DNA from: an uncultured Pelagibacteraceae bacterium
Lineage (GTDB): Bacteria > Pseudomonadota > Alphaproteobacteria > Pelagibacterales > Pelagibacteraceae
Direction of reading: 5' to 3'
Length of the DNA stretch: 64,000 nucleotides
Assembly (NCBI GenBank): GCA_902604525.1
Contig: CACKYY010000005.1
Location: 1-64,000 of the forward strand
This document shows positions 9,461 through 18,849 of this stretch, one piece after another (position 1 is the first letter of the stretch; every line of letters begins with the position of its first letter). The notes under the pieces are model-generated. The model was not told where the DNA came from. It did not search any database and saw only the letters and a list, made by a program, of their open reading frames with translations. The position numbers and the translations under genes are program-made.

Positions 9461-10288
9461 ATGGTTAATACATATCAAATATATTTAATCTCGGATTCTA
9501 CTGGCGAAACTTTAGAGAGAATTTTTCTAGCACTAAAAGCCCAATTTAAAAATATTGAATATAAAATTCACTCGTATTCTTTTACCAGAACAGAAAATCA
9601 AATTTTAAAAATTTTAGAAGACGCTCAAACAAATAATAACTCAATCATTTTATACACAATCGTTGATAATAATTTGGCAAAATATTTAGCTAATACTAGT
9701 GATGACAAAAAAATTCCTTGTTTTGGTGTTCTTGGAAATCTTATTTTAAATTTTTCAAAAATTTTAAATCAAAAAGCCTCACATGAACCAAGTGGCCAAC
9801 ATATTTTAAATGAAGAATATTATGACAGAATAGAAGCTATTCAGTTTACTATGAATCATGACGATGGCAATTTATTAAATGATATTGATAAATCAGATAT
9901 AGTTTTAGTAGGGGTTAGCAGAACAAGCAAAACACCAACTTCTATTTATCTTGCAAATAAAGGGTTTAGGACCTCAAATATACCGTTAGTTAATGAAAAT
10001 TCATTGCCCGAGAAATTAAAAAAAAATCCTCATTTTACTTGTGTAGTTGGTTTAAGCACTGAGGCTGAAAGATTAGCAGATTTAAGAAAAAACAGAATGA
10101 ATTCTCTTAAAGAAAAAGATAATACAGAATATACTAATTTAGATAATATTAAGGACGAGGTTTTAAAAGCAAAAAAAACTTTTCAAAAATATAAATGGCC
10201 TGTAATTGATGTTACTAGAAAATCAGTAGAAGAGACAGCTGCATCTATTATTAAAATACACGAAATATATTCTAATAATGCAAAATAA
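9461..10288 (+). CDS. PEP synthase / pyruvate phosphate dikinase regulatory protein (DUF299, kinase-pyrophosphorylase)
   Basis: 275 residues. Family members both phosphorylate and dephosphorylate PEP synthase or pyruvate phosphate dikinase on a Thr, using ADP and phosphate. The N terminus has the typical YLISDSTGET and the P-loop GVSRTSKTPTSIYLA starts at residue 151. It is the first gene to the right of the putative origin, at the same position as duf299 in Caulobacter. Its last 11 bases overlap maf. Which of the two dikinases is the target cannot be told from this window. Confidence 0.93.
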   Translation: MVNTYQIYLISDSTGETLERIFLALKAQFKNIEYKIHSYSFTRTENQILKILEDAQTNNNSIILYTIVDNNLAKYLANTSDDKKIPCFGVLGNLILNFSKILNQKASHEPSGQHILNEEYYDRIEAIQFTMNHDDGNLLNDIDKSDIVLVGVSRTSKTPTSIYLANKGFRTSNIPLVNENSLPEKLKKNPHFTCVVGLSTEAERLADLRKNRMNSLKEKDNTEYTNLDNIKDEVLKAKKTFQKYKWPVIDVTRKSVEETAASIIKIHEIYSNNAK

Positions 10289-10865
10289 CATAATTTTAGC
10301 ATCTAAGAGCAAAGTTAGAAGAGATATTTTGGAAAAAAATAATATAGCTTGCGATGTTAAACCTTCAAACATAGATGAGGACATAGTTAAAGCAAGTTTA
10401 TTAAAAGAAAAAGCCTCACCTGAAATTATTTCAAAAAATCTAGCTGAATTAAAAGCTAATAAAGTTAGTTCAAACAATTATGAACAAATCGTACTTGGTG
10501 CAGACAGTGTTATTGATTTGGATGGAGAGTTAATTTCAAAGCCACAACACAGAAAAGAGGCATTGCTAATACTAAAAAAACTTAATGGTAAAGAACATCA
10601 TTTAATTAGTTCTGTTTGTATATCTAAAAATGGATCAATGATTTGGAATTATACAGATAAAGCAAAACTCAAAATGAAAGATTTTACCGAGGAAGAACTA
10701 GAAGAATATCTCTCAAAAATTTCCGACAATGCTTTATTCGCATACAATGTGTATCAAATAGAAGGTGAGGGAAGGAAGTTGTTTTCAAAAATAACTGGAG
10801 ACGAAAACACTATAATGGGTCTCCCAATCCAGCAAATAAAAGAATACTTAAATCATATTAAATGA
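10278..10865 (+). CDS. maf: Maf-like nucleoside triphosphate pyrophosphatase
   Basis: 195 residues. The N-terminal motif ILASKSKVRRDIL (residues 5-17) and GADSVIDLDGE near 74 are Maf signatures. These enzymes hydrolyse modified or non-canonical nucleoside triphosphates, for example dTTP/UTP derivatives. The start overlaps the regulatory-protein gene by 11 bases and the end overlaps aroE by four (ATGA), so it lies within a coupled operon. Confidence 0.92.
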   Translation: MQNNIILASKSKVRRDILEKNNIACDVKPSNIDEDIVKASLLKEKASPEIISKNLAELKANKVSSNNYEQIVLGADSVIDLDGELISKPQHRKEALLILKKLNGKEHHLISSVCISKNGSMIWNYTDKAKLKMKDFTEEELEEYLSKISDNALFAYNVYQIEGEGRKLFSKITGDENTIMGLPIQQIKEYLNHIK

Positions 10866-11653
10866 AAAAATATTTAGTAATAGGAAATCCAATAGATCAC
10901 TCTTTGTCTCCTGAATTGCACAATCATTGGATTAATCAATGTGGTCTTGATGCTATTTATGAAAAAAAAAAATTAGATAATAACGATTTAGAAAATTTAA
11001 TTTTAGACATTAGAAAGGGAAATATAAATGGTGTAAATGTTACAGTACCTTTTAAAAATACTATAATACCTTATTTAGATGAGTTAAGCAGTGAAGCTAA
11101 AAAAACACATTCAGTTAACACAATTTATTTGGAAAATAAAAAAATAATTGGACATAACACTGACATTGAAGGCTTTGAAACTGCAATTGAAAATATTAAC
11201 TTTGATTTTAAAAAAAAGAAGATTTTTATTTTAGGTGCAGGTGGAGTTGTTCCTTCTATTATTTATGCTTCAATAAAAATGGGATCTTCTGAAATTATGA
11301 TAAGTAACAGAACTAAGAGAAAGGCAGACGAGGTTAAAAACATTTTTAATAATATTAAATTAGTGAATTGGGGAGAAATACCAGATTTTGATGTGGTAAT
11401 AAATGCGACGAGCTTAGGATTGAATCAAGATGATAAAATAAATTTAGATTTTACCAAAGTGGGTAAAAATAAATTATTTTATGATGTGATTTATAATCCA
11501 AGTGAAACAAATTTTTTAAGCTCAGGTAAAAAATTAGGTAATAAATATGAAAATGGTAAATTAATGTTTATCTACCAGGCGTTTTCAGCATTTAAGTTGT
11601 GGCATGGTATAGAGCCATCAGTAAACGATGAGACAATTAAACTTTTAGATTGA
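10862..11653 (+). CDS. aroE: Shikimate dehydrogenase (NADP+)
   Basis: 263 residues, the usual length. AroE reduces 3-dehydroshikimate to shikimate in aromatic amino acid synthesis. The N-terminal GNPIDHSLSPELHN binds substrate, NVTVPFKN (near 59-66) carries the catalytic Lys, and the NADP-binding ILGAGGVVPSI lies near 123-133, followed by ISNRTKRKA. It overlaps maf by four bases and ends in a TGATG junction with coaE. Confidence 0.96.
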   Translation: MKKYLVIGNPIDHSLSPELHNHWINQCGLDAIYEKKKLDNNDLENLILDIRKGNINGVNVTVPFKNTIIPYLDELSSEAKKTHSVNTIYLENKKIIGHNTDIEGFETAIENINFDFKKKKIFILGAGGVVPSIIYASIKMGSSEIMISNRTKRKADEVKNIFNNIKLVNWGEIPDFDVVINATSLGLNQDDKINLDFTKVGKNKLFYDVIYNPSETNFLSSGKKLGNKYENGKLMFIYQAFSAFKLWHGIEPSVNDETIKLLD

Positions 11654-12246
11654 TGATAAGAATTGGAATTTTAGGTGATATCGGATCAGGCAAAAGCTTT
11701 GTTGCTAAAAATTTTGGGTATCCAATTTTCAACGCTGATTATGAAGTTTCAAAATTATATGAGAAAAATAGAAATATTTATCAAAAATTAAAAAAAATCT
11801 TACCAGAATATATATTTGAATTTCCAATAGACAAAATACAACTCTCAAAAGCAATTCTTGCAAATAATTCAAATTTAAGAAAAATAATTAAGATAGTACA
11901 CAAAGAAATAAGGAATAAATTGCAATCTTTTTTAAAGAAACACAAGAATAAAAAATTTGTTATCTTGGATATACCTTTGCTTTTAGAAAATAAAATAAAC
12001 AAAAAAAAGGATATTTTAGTTTATGTTGAATCTAGCAAAATTGATATATCTAGAAATTTAAAGAAGAGAAAAAATTTTAATTTTAAAATATTAAGCAAAT
12101 TTAAAAAAATTCAACTTCCACTTGCTTATAAAAAAAAAAATTCTAGGTTTATTATTAAAAATAAATTTACTCAAAAATCTGTTAAAGATGGAGTAGAAAA
12201 AATTTTAAAAACTATTAAAGATGAAAGAAGTAGTTCTCGATACTGA
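11653..12246 (+). CDS. coaE: Dephospho-CoA kinase
   Basis: 197 residues from the ATG at 11653, which overlaps the aroE stop by one base (TGATG). The ORF track starts three bases earlier at a TTG; the ATG is more likely. The P-loop GDIGSGKS near residues 6-13 and the LDIPLLLENK stretch are typical of CoaE, which phosphorylates dephospho-CoA in the last step of CoA synthesis. The C-terminal half is unusually Lys-rich and diverged. The dnaQ start lies inside its last 26 bases. Confidence 0.9.
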   Translation: MIRIGILGDIGSGKSFVAKNFGYPIFNADYEVSKLYEKNRNIYQKLKKILPEYIFEFPIDKIQLSKAILANNSNLRKIIKIVHKEIRNKLQSFLKKHKNKKFVILDIPLLLENKINKKKDILVYVESSKIDISRNLKKRKNFNFKILSKFKKIQLPLAYKKKNSRFIIKNKFTQKSVKDGVEKILKTIKDERSSSRY

Positions 12247-12886
12247 AACAACTGGCCTATCAGTCAAAGAAGGACATAGAATTGTTGAGATTGGATGTGT
12301 AGAATTAGAAAATTTAATTCCAACAAAAAACAAATTTCATTGTTATTTAAATCCTGAAAGAAAAGTTTCTGAAAAAGCATTAGCAGTTCATGGATATAGT
12401 GATGAATTTTTATCTAAACAAAAAAAATTCAATGAAGTTGGAGAAGAATTTTTAGAATTTATAAAAGACAAAAAACTTGTAATTCATAATGCTGAATTCG
12501 ACCTTACACACCTAAACAATGAACTAAGTCTATTTGGTAAGAAAAATATTGATAACGAAATTGTAGATACACTTATTTTGGCTAGGGACAAGTTCCCTGG
12601 TGCCCCAGTGAGTTTGGATGCTCTTTGTAAACGTTTTAGGATTGATAATTCCAAAAGAACTCAGCACACAGCTTTAATAGACTGTGATTTATTAGCAAAA
12701 GTTTATATAAATCTCATCGATCAAAAAGAGCCAACACTAAATTTTCAAAATTCTAGCCAGGAAAAAAATCATTTGAATAATTTGAATGTTGAGTATTATA
12801 AAAAGGTTGTGAGTCCCACTCCAGAAGAAATTAGAAACCATAAAGAATATCTAAAACAACATTTAAAAAAAAACTTTTTTAATTAA
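12221..12886 (+). CDS. dnaQ: DNA polymerase III epsilon subunit (3'-5' proofreading exonuclease)
   Basis: 221 residues, slightly shorter than the E. coli protein. The DEDDh exonuclease motifs are visible: VVLDTETTGL (4-13), HNAEFDLTHLN (near 88-98) and RTQHTALIDCDLLAKVY (near 147-163). It proofreads within the replicative polymerase. It overlaps coaE by 26 bases and converges on secB, which it overlaps by eight bases. The coaE-dnaQ-secB order is conserved beside alphaproteobacterial origins. Confidence 0.95.
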   Translation: MKEVVLDTETTGLSVKEGHRIVEIGCVELENLIPTKNKFHCYLNPERKVSEKALAVHGYSDEFLSKQKKFNEVGEEFLEFIKDKKLVIHNAEFDLTHLNNELSLFGKKNIDNEIVDTLILARDKFPGAPVSLDALCKRFRIDNSKRTQHTALIDCDLLAKVYINLIDQKEPTLNFQNSSQEKNHLNNLNVEYYKKVVSPTPEEIRNHKEYLKQHLKKNFFN

Positions 12887-13307
12887 ATCTTTGCTTGTAC
12901 AGCTCTTCAAATTCTATTTTTTTTTCAAATTTTATTCCAGGATAACCTGAATTATTTAAAAGATCTAATAGTGCTTTTTCTAAGTCAGGATAAATTTTAA
13001 CTTGAACATCACATAGTATAATTTTTTCCAATTCTTTTTTGTCTGTTACTTCCTCGTTAACTTTAATTATAGTTGAGTATACGATTTCGAAATGAGATTT
13101 TTTTTTACTTTGCTCTTTGTCTTCGAATTTAAACGTCGTATTAACCTCAATCATTTTGTTTTTCAGAGGTTTAGAGTTAATATCAATACTAAGTTGATAT
13201 TTTCCAATACGGTCTCTTACAATTAAATAAGTTTCAACATCAGGAGTTTCACTTGACAAGTCTTTAATAAATTTTCCTAATATTTTAAATTTTTCTGTCA
13301 TTATCAT
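12879..13307 (-). CDS. secB: Protein-export chaperone SecB
   Basis: 142 residues. The N-terminal FIKDLSSETPDVETYL resembles the SecB core (YIKDLSFE-NP-), and the C-terminal SGYPGIKFEKKIEFEELYKQRFN corresponds to the family's GGFPPL-L-PIDF-ALY-Q. SecB holds preproteins unfolded for SecA. The protein is diverged, more so than in free-living relatives, but its position between dnaQ and fxsA is the conserved one. The start may be Met1 or Met3. It overlaps fxsA by 23 bases upstream. Confidence 0.82.
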   Translation of the reverse strand: MIMTEKFKILGKFIKDLSSETPDVETYLIVRDRIGKYQLSIDINSKPLKNKMIEVNTTFKFEDKEQSKKKSHFEIVYSTIIKVNEEVTDKKELEKIILCDVQVKIYPDLEKALLDLLNNSGYPGIKFEKKIEFEELYKQRFN

Positions 13308-13710
13308 CTTCTATATCTTCAAAGTCTCCCTCGATAAAATTATTTTTTTTTTCTTTTTCCCTAGCGAATTTTTTAGAAAATTTATTAAAAATTAATTTTC
13401 GACTTAAAGGAAATATTAATAGAAAACCCAAAATATCAGTTGCAAATCCAGGTATTATCAAGAGCAAAGCTGCAAATGCAATAGCCGCACCTGAAATTAC
13501 CTCGTAGGCAGGTGTTTCATTTTTACTTAATTGAGCGAATCCAGATTTTATTGTATTTAGCCCTTCATATTTTGCGTAATACAATCCTATAACTGCAGTG
13601 GTAAAAATGAGAAAAATGGTTGTAATTGCTCCGACCTGTGAACCAATTTTTATCAAAAGATAGATTTCAATAACCGGTACTAGGATTATTGTTAATAATA
13701 TTGGGTTCAT
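13285..13710 (-). CDS. FxsA-family inner membrane protein
   Basis: 141 residues. The first 105 residues hold about four hydrophobic segments with the family pattern VPVIEIYLLIKIGSQVGA near the N terminus and LIIPGFATDILGFLLIFP, both typical of FxsA. The C-terminal tail is charged (FARE-KEKK then acidic EGDFEDIEDDND). The biochemical function is not known; in E. coli FxsA is linked to phage exclusion. It lies upstream of secB in the same transcript. Confidence 0.85.
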   Translation of the reverse strand: MNPILLTIILVPVIEIYLLIKIGSQVGAITTIFLIFTTAVIGLYYAKYEGLNTIKSGFAQLSKNETPAYEVISGAAIAFAALLLIIPGFATDILGFLLIFPLSRKLIFNKFSKKFAREKEKKNNFIEGDFEDIEDDNDRKI

Positions 13711-13768
13711 TTGTCCTTAATCTAAATTGCTGGTTGAAATTAATCAATAGAGTAATTACTATTAGTTA

Positions 13769-14365
13769 ATGAATTATAGTTTTGAGTATATCGACATCAT
13801 ATTGCTGGCTATGATAGCTGGATTCATTTTTTTAAGACTAAGAGGAATTCTTGGTAAAAGAACTGGTTTTGAGGGAAAAACCCCTGCCCAATTTAAAGAG
13901 GTGTTAAAAAATATTAAAGTTGAGCAACCAAGAAAATCAAATGAAATTTTTGACACAGCTGCTCAAGAAGACTTTTTAAAAGGTGCTAAAATTGCATATG
14001 AAACTATAATTACTGATTTTAGTGATAATGATAATAAAATTACAACAAGCAGATCATTGTTAAACGGACAGATATATTCCCAGTTCAATGATGCTCTTAA
14101 GGAAAGAAGTTCAAGAGGTCATTTTGCTGAGATTACTTTTATAGGTATTAACTCAGCTGAAATCAAAGAACATAAAAAGATTGGTAACATTTTAAATGTT
14201 ACAGTTGATTTTATTGCTGAAGTAATAACTTGTATCAGAGACAAAGAGAAAAAAATTATATCGGGAGACCCAGAAAAAATTAAAAAAATTTATGATACCT
14301 GGGTGTTCTCAAGAGACACAACTTCTGCAAATCCTAACTGGCAGTTGGTAAATACTTTAACCTAA
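13769..14365 (+). CDS. Tim44/TimA-family membrane-anchored protein
   Basis: 198 residues. One N-terminal membrane segment (IDIILLAMIAGFIFLRL, about 8-24) is followed by RGILGKRTGFEGKTP and a Tim44-like domain (about 70-195; KGAKIAYETIITDFSDND, ending in WVFSRDTTSANPNWQLV). Alphaproteobacterial TimA proteins are related to the mitochondrial import motor component Tim44 and are encoded beside secB and fxsA, as here. The role in bacteria is not settled. The gene is divergent from fxsA. Confidence 0.85.
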   Translation: MNYSFEYIDIILLAMIAGFIFLRLRGILGKRTGFEGKTPAQFKEVLKNIKVEQPRKSNEIFDTAAQEDFLKGAKIAYETIITDFSDNDNKITTSRSLLNGQIYSQFNDALKERSSRGHFAEITFIGINSAEIKEHKKIGNILNVTVDFIAEVITCIRDKEKKIISGDPEKIKKIYDTWVFSRDTTSANPNWQLVNTLT

Positions 14366-14788
14366 TTGAGTAACGATATTTCAGAAAAAGATAAGAAAGA
14401 CTGGGAATCTTTTATTTCTAGCGAAGAAAGACTTCCTAACAAAGATTTTAAATCATCAAAACAAAAATTTTTTAAAGTAAAATCAATTGATCTTCACGGA
14501 TATACCCTTGAAGAAGCAAACAAGACTATAGAAGAATTTATATATCAATCTTTTGCAGAAAGAATAAATAAGTTGGTTGTTGTTACAGGTAAAGGACTGC
14601 ATTCTCAAAATGAAAAAGATCCTTATGTATCCAAAGATTTAAGTATATTAAAATACTCAGTCCCTGAATTTATAGAAAACAACAAGATTTTGATGAATAT
14701 GATTAATGAAATAAAAGACGCAAGCATCGAAGATGGTGGTAGTGGGGCTTTTTATATTTATTTAAAAAAAAATAAAATTATAAAATAA
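14366..14788 (+). CDS. Smr-domain (MutS2 C-terminal-like) putative endonuclease
   Basis: 140 residues from a TTG start that immediately follows the Tim44 stop codon. The Smr domain occupies the C-terminal two thirds: [19 protein letters not shown] (near 42-60), [12 protein letters not shown] (near 72-83), and [12 protein letters not shown] at the end. Smr domains nick DNA or RNA in characterised proteins. In many alphaproteobacteria an mltA gene separates timA and smr; it is absent here. The gene converges on hslU with an 11-base overlap. Confidence 0.88.
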   Translation: MSNDISEKDKKDWESFISSEERLPNKDFKSSKQKFFKVKSIDLHGYTLEEANKTIEEFIYQSFAERINKLVVVTGKGLHSQNEKDPYVSKDLSILKYSVPEFIENNKILMNMINEIKDASIEDGGSGAFYIYLKKNKIIK

Positions 14789-16151
14789 ATTTTGAAAGAT
14801 CAGTATCTTTAACTAAACTATCTAAGTTTTTGTCAATATAATCTTTGTTAATAGTAATTTTTTCACCTGCACGATCTGTGGCTGTAAAACTAATTTCATC
14901 TAAAATTTTTTCAATAATTGTATGTAATCTTCTTGCACCAATATTTTCTACTGTTGCATTCACTTCTGAGGCAATGTTTGCAATGGTATCAATTCCATCG
15001 TCTGAAAACTCGAGATCAACATTCTCAGTTTTTAATAAAGCAACGTATTGCTTGATTAAACTAAAATCTGGTTCTCTTAAAATTCTTTTAAAATCTCCAC
15101 TAGTTAAAGCCTCCAACTCAACTCTAATAGGCAATCTTCCTTGAAGTTCTGGGAGTAGATCAGATGGTTTAGCAAGTTGAAAAGCACCAGATGCAATAAA
15201 TAAAATATGATCAGTTTTAATCGGGCCATGTTTTGTATTAACTGTTGTTCCTTCAATTAGTGGCAGCAAATCTCTTTGAACACCTTCACGAGATACATCT
15301 CCACCTACTCGGTCAGTTCTTGCTGAAATTTTATCTATCTCATCTAAAAAAACGATTCCATTATTCTCAGTTGATAACTTTGCAGCTTTAACAATTTTAT
15401 CTTGTTCTATTAATTTATCAGACTCATCGTTAATTAAAATTTCATGAGATTCTTTTACAGACATTTTCTTTTTTTTTTCTTTTGTTCCCATCGATTTACC
15501 AATCATTTCACCAATATTAATCATTCCAACATTAGCTCCTGGCATACCTGGAATTTCAAATGAAGCTCCACTAGAACCAGTATCGCTTACAGCAATTTCT
15601 ATTTCGTTGTCATCAAGATCACCGTTTCTAAGTCTTTTTCTAAAGCTTTCTCTGGTTGCCAAACTTGCTTTTTTACCAACTAATGCGTCTAATACTTTTT
15701 CTTCTGCTGCTTTTTGAGCTTGAGCGAAAACTTCTTTTCTTTTTTTAACTTTTTCCATTGCGATAGCAATTTCAATTAAATCTCTAACAATTTGTTCTAC
15801 ATCTCTACCAACATAACCAACTTCAGTAAATCTAGTTGCCTCTACTTTTACAAAAGGGGCCTCAGCAAGTTTTGAAAGTCTTCTTGATATTTCTGTCTTT
15901 CCAACTCCTGTTGGTCCAATCATTAAAATATTTTTTGGCAAAACTTCATTTTTCATTTCACCTTTCAGTGCCTGTCTTCGCCATCTATTTCTTAAAGCAA
16001 CAGCAACAGCTTTTTTTGCTTTGTTTTGTCCAACTACAAATCTATCTAATTCTGAAACTATTTCTCTTGGAGAAAGAGAGCTAACTAAAGATGCCTCTTC
16101 TTTTTTATTTTTTTCTTTTGGGTGTAAGGGGGTAACGTTAGAATTATCCAT
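14778..16151 (-). CDS. hslU: ATP-dependent protease ATPase subunit HslU (ClpY)
   Basis: 457 residues. The AAA+ unfoldase of the HslUV protease. It has Walker A GPTGVGKT near 69-76, the pore loop GYVGRD near 100-105, the inserted I-domain, Walker [10 protein letters not shown] near 264-272 and the sensor/arginine-finger region [21 protein letters not shown] near the C terminus. About 24 N-terminal residues precede the usual start of homology ([17 protein letters not shown]). The start overlaps the hslV stop by one base (TAATG). Confidence 0.97.
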   Translation of the reverse strand: MDNSNVTPLHPKEKNKKEEASLVSSLSPREIVSELDRFVVGQNKAKKAVAVALRNRWRRQALKGEMKNEVLPKNILMIGPTGVGKTEISRRLSKLAEAPFVKVEATRFTEVGYVGRDVEQIVRDLIEIAIAMEKVKKRKEVFAQAQKAAEEKVLDALVGKKASLATRESFRKRLRNGDLDDNEIEIAVSDTGSSGASFEIPGMPGANVGMINIGEMIGKSMGTKEKKKKMSVKESHEILINDESDKLIEQDKIVKAAKLSTENNGIVFLDEIDKISARTDRVGGDVSREGVQRDLLPLIEGTTVNTKHGPIKTDHILFIASGAFQLAKPSDLLPELQGRLPIRVELEALTSGDFKRILREPDFSLIKQYVALLKTENVDLEFSDDGIDTIANIASEVNATVENIGARRLHTIIEKILDEISFTATDRAGEKITINKDYIDKNLDSLVKDTDLSKFIL

Positions 16152-16666
16152 TATATTTTTTCAACTTTAACATTATTGTTTGTAAATACACATATATCTG
16201 CAGCAACCTTGATAGCTTTTTTGGCAACTTCCTCTGCTGACATCTCACCTTCCATTAAAACTTTTCCTGCAGCTAAAGCATAATTTCCACCTGAGCCTAT
16301 GCCAATTACATCGCCTTCAGGCTCCAAAACATCACCAGTTCCAGAAATAATATAACTATTACTTTTGTCACCAACAGCCATTAGTGCTTCCAATCTTCTT
16401 AAATATTTATCTGTCCTCCAATCTTTTGCTAGTTCAACTGCAGCTCTTGATAAATTACCCGCATGTTTTTCAAGTTTACCTTCTAACCTCTCAAACAATG
16501 TTAATGCATCTGCTGTTGATCCTGCAAATCCAGCAACAACATCTCTTTTTTCAATTTTTCTAACTTTTGAAGCAGTGCTTTTGACAACAGTATTTCCCAT
16601 ACTAACTTGCCCATCACCTGCAACTACTACTTCACTGTTTTTTCTAACCAGTACAATTGTTGTCAT
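16151..16666 (-). CDS. hslV: ATP-dependent protease peptidase subunit HslV (ClpQ)
   Basis: 171 residues from the ATG at 16666. The ORF track starts two codons earlier at a TTG, but HslV must begin MTT so that removal of Met exposes the catalytic N-terminal Thr; [10 protein letters not shown] fits exactly. The family segment [17 protein letters not shown] and the [13 protein letters not shown] substrate/allosteric region are present. It forms the proteasome-like double ring that works with HslU. Confidence 0.97.
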   Translation of the reverse strand: MTTIVLVRKNSEVVVAGDGQVSMGNTVVKSTASKVRKIEKRDVVAGFAGSTADALTLFERLEGKLEKHAGNLSRAAVELAKDWRTDKYLRRLEALMAVGDKSNSYIISGTGDVLEPEGDVIGIGSGGNYALAAGKVLMEGEMSAEEVAKKAIKVAADICVFTNNNVKVEKI

Positions 16667-16754
16667 GAACAATAAATGGTAACTATTTTTGATACTTCAA
16701 GTACTCACACTAACGTTGATATAGTTGGATTATGTATGTATACCTTTAAAATAT

Positions 16755-17345
16755 ATGGCTAGAACAGGAAAAGTATCTCGAAAAACGAAAGAAACCAGCA
16801 TCAGTGTTGAAGTGAATATTGATGGTAAAGGAAAATACCAAATTGACACTGGCATAGGCTTTTTAGACCATATGCTTGAACAATTATCAAAGCATTCATT
16901 AATAGATTTAAAGGTTAAAGCTAAAGGAGATACACATATTGATCTCCACCACACTACTGAAGATACTGGTATTGCAATTGGTGAGGCATTAAAAAAAGCT
17001 GCAAAAAAATTTGTGGGTATTAAACGTTATGCACATAGAGTTATTCCAATGGATGAAACTTTAACTAGGGTTGCAATTGATGTTTCAAACAGACCTTACT
17101 TGATTTGGAAAGTAAAATTGAAAGTTGAGAAACTTGGAGAGATGGATACTGAATTATTCAAAGAATGGTTCCAAGCTTTTTCACAATCTGCTGGTATTAC
17201 GTTGCACGTTGAAAATATTTACGGGGACAATAGTCACCATATTATTGAGTCTTGCTATAAAGGTTTAGCGAGATCTTTAAGAGATGCTTTAGAGATGGAT
17301 CCTAGAAATAAAAAAAGCATTCCATCAACTAAAGGCTCATTATAA
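16755..17345 (+). CDS. hisB: Imidazoleglycerol-phosphate dehydratase
   Basis: 196 residues from the ATG at 16755 ([16 protein letters not shown]), where family homology starts; the track's TTG start 30 bases upstream adds an unconserved stretch. HisB dehydrates imidazole glycerol phosphate in step six of histidine synthesis. Metal-binding motifs are visible: [29 protein letters not shown], and later [18 protein letters not shown]. It opens the histidine operon, divergent from hslVU, with hisH five bases downstream. It is monofunctional, without the HisN phosphatase domain found in enterics. Confidence 0.96.
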   Translation: MARTGKVSRKTKETSISVEVNIDGKGKYQIDTGIGFLDHMLEQLSKHSLIDLKVKAKGDTHIDLHHTTEDTGIAIGEALKKAAKKFVGIKRYAHRVIPMDETLTRVAIDVSNRPYLIWKVKLKVEKLGEMDTELFKEWFQAFSQSAGITLHVENIYGDNSHHIIESCYKGLARSLRDALEMDPRNKKSIPSTKGSL

Positions 17346-17350
17346 GTTTA

Positions 17351-17977
17351 ATGAATGTCACAATTGTTGATTATAATTCGGGCAATATAAGCTCTGTCAT
17401 AAACTCCTTTAAGGAAGTTGCAAAAAAAAACGTAAATATTGAAGTAACTTCTGATTTAAATAAGATTAAATCGAGCGATAAAGTAGTTTTACCAGGTCAG
17501 GGTTCGTTTAAAAGTTGTGTTGATGCTTTAAATAATATCAAGGGTTTGGTCTACACTTTAAATGAATTTGCTATTAGCAATAAAAAACCACTTCTTGGAA
17601 TTTGTGTTGGGTTACAGATGTTTGCTGACGTTGGTTATGAAGAAACGGAAACTAAAGGTTTAGGCTGGATATCAGGCAAGGTATCAAAAATCGATAATCA
17701 AAATGGAAAGTATAAACTTCCCCACATAGGCTGGAATCAAATAAATATTTTGAAAAATAGTAAGATTTTTAAAGATATAGAAAATAATTCTCATATGTAT
17801 TTTGTTCATAGCTATGAACTTATTCCAAATGATAAGCGTGTGGTATCTGCAACTACAGATTATTCATCTAATATTGTTTGTTCAGTAGAGAAAGAAAATA
17901 TTTTCGGAACTCAATTTCATCCTGAAAAAAGTGATAAAACTGGACTTAAAATAATTGATAACTTTATAAACTTGTAA
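17351..17977 (+). CDS. hisH: Imidazole glycerol phosphate synthase, glutamine amidotransferase subunit HisH
   Basis: 208 residues. The class I glutaminase motifs are the nucleophile Cys in GICVGLQMF, and TQFHPEKS near residue 190 with the catalytic His and Glu. The N terminus IVDYNSGNISSV is typical. HisH supplies ammonia to HisF, which is encoded three genes downstream. The stop is directly followed by the start of a tiny lipoprotein gene. Confidence 0.96.
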   Translation: MNVTIVDYNSGNISSVINSFKEVAKKNVNIEVTSDLNKIKSSDKVVLPGQGSFKSCVDALNNIKGLVYTLNEFAISNKKPLLGICVGLQMFADVGYEETETKGLGWISGKVSKIDNQNGKYKLPHIGWNQINILKNSKIFKDIENNSHMYFVHSYELIPNDKRVVSATTDYSSNIVCSVEKENIFGTQFHPEKSDKTGLKIIDNFINL

Positions 17978-18118
17978 ATGAAATATTTTTTATTTGTAAC
18001 TTTATTTTTATTATATGCTTGTGAAATTACCAATGTACCTAAGGACATTAAAAAAAATATAAAAAATAAAGGTATTCAAATGAAAGCTACTATTGAACCA
18101 AGCATTAAAATAAAATAA
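17978..18118 (+). CDS. Tiny predicted lipoprotein encoded within the his operon
   Basis: A 46-residue ORF too short for the supplied track. It starts at the ATG immediately after the hisH stop (TAAATG) and its own stop overlaps the hisA start (TAATG). The first 14 residues are a hydrophobic signal sequence ending in a lipobox-like LLYAC, then comes a short polar Lys-rich tail. The exact fit between two coupled genes argues that it is translated. It resembles small alphaproteobacterial lipoproteins only in architecture; the function is unknown and no enzymatic domain is possible at this size. Confidence 0.65.
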   Translation: MKYFLFVTLFLLYACEITNVPKDIKKNIKNKGIQMKATIEPSIKIK

Positions 18119-18849
18119 TGAAAATTTTTCCAGCAATAGATATTAAAGATAAAAAGTGTGTGAGGTTAGTTAAAGGAGACTTTGATAATAAAACTGAATA
18201 TAAAATGTCTCCAGTTGAACAAGCTGGAAAATATAAAGATCATGGTTTTAAAAATTTACATATTGTTGATCTGGATGGAGCTTTAACTGGCAAGCCAGTA
18301 AATCTTGATATTACAAAAGAAATAGTTAAAAAATTTGACTTAAAAATTGAAGTTGGGGGTGGAGTTAGAAGTATTGATAGTATTCAGAAATATATTGATG
18401 TTGGCGTTGAAAAAGTAATTTTAGGAAGTGCAGCGATTAAAGACAAAAACTTTTTGAAAGAAGCCTGTGAAAAATTTCCAAATCAAATTGCTTTAGGCTT
18501 AGATGCTAAAAATGGATATCTATCTGTATCTGGCTGGAAAGAAAACTCTAATCAATTAACTTTGGATTTTTTAAAAGAGGTAAATGACTTTGGCGCTAGT
18601 AGATTAATTTATACTGATATCAACAGAGATGGAATGAAACAAAGTCCTAATTTTGAGGAGACTGAAAAAGTTGCTGATACTTCTAATTGTCCTGTAATTA
18701 TATCTGGTGGAGTTTCTTCAATAGATGATATTAAAAAGGCCAAAGAATTAAACAATAATAACATTGAAGGCATTATAGTTGGTAAAGCTATATATGATGG
18801 TGATATAAATTTGGATGAATTAGTTAAAGAATTGGATGCTGAAAAATAG
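18118..18849 (+). CDS. hisA: ProFAR isomerase HisA (phosphoribosylformimino-AICAR-phosphate ribosylisomerase)
   Basis: 243 residues, a TIM barrel. [15 protein letters not shown] carries the first catalytic Asp, EVGGGVRS the first phosphate-binding loop, and YTDINRDGM the second catalytic Asp; [11 protein letters not shown] follows. It catalyses the Amadori rearrangement before HisF. It overlaps hisF by 14 bases and is coupled to the small lipoprotein gene upstream. Confidence 0.96.
   Translation: MKIFPAIDIKDKKCVRLVKGDFDNKTEYKMSPVEQAGKYKDHGFKNLHIVDLDGALTGKPVNLDITKEIVKKFDLKIEVGGGVRSIDSIQKYIDVGVEKVILGSAAIKDKNFLKEACEKFPNQIALGLDAKNGYLSVSGWKENSNQLTLDFLKEVNDFGASRLIYTDINRDGMKQSPNFEETEKVADTSNCPVIISGGVSSIDDIKKAKELNNNNIEGIIVGKAIYDGDINLDELVKELDAEK

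Noticed and set aside
14845-15144. Plus-strand ORF of 99 residues inside hslU
   Set aside because: Antisense shadow of the hslU coding region.
16365-16682. Plus-strand ORF of 105 residues inside hslV
   Set aside because: Antisense shadow of hslV; low-complexity hydrophobic translation with no family.
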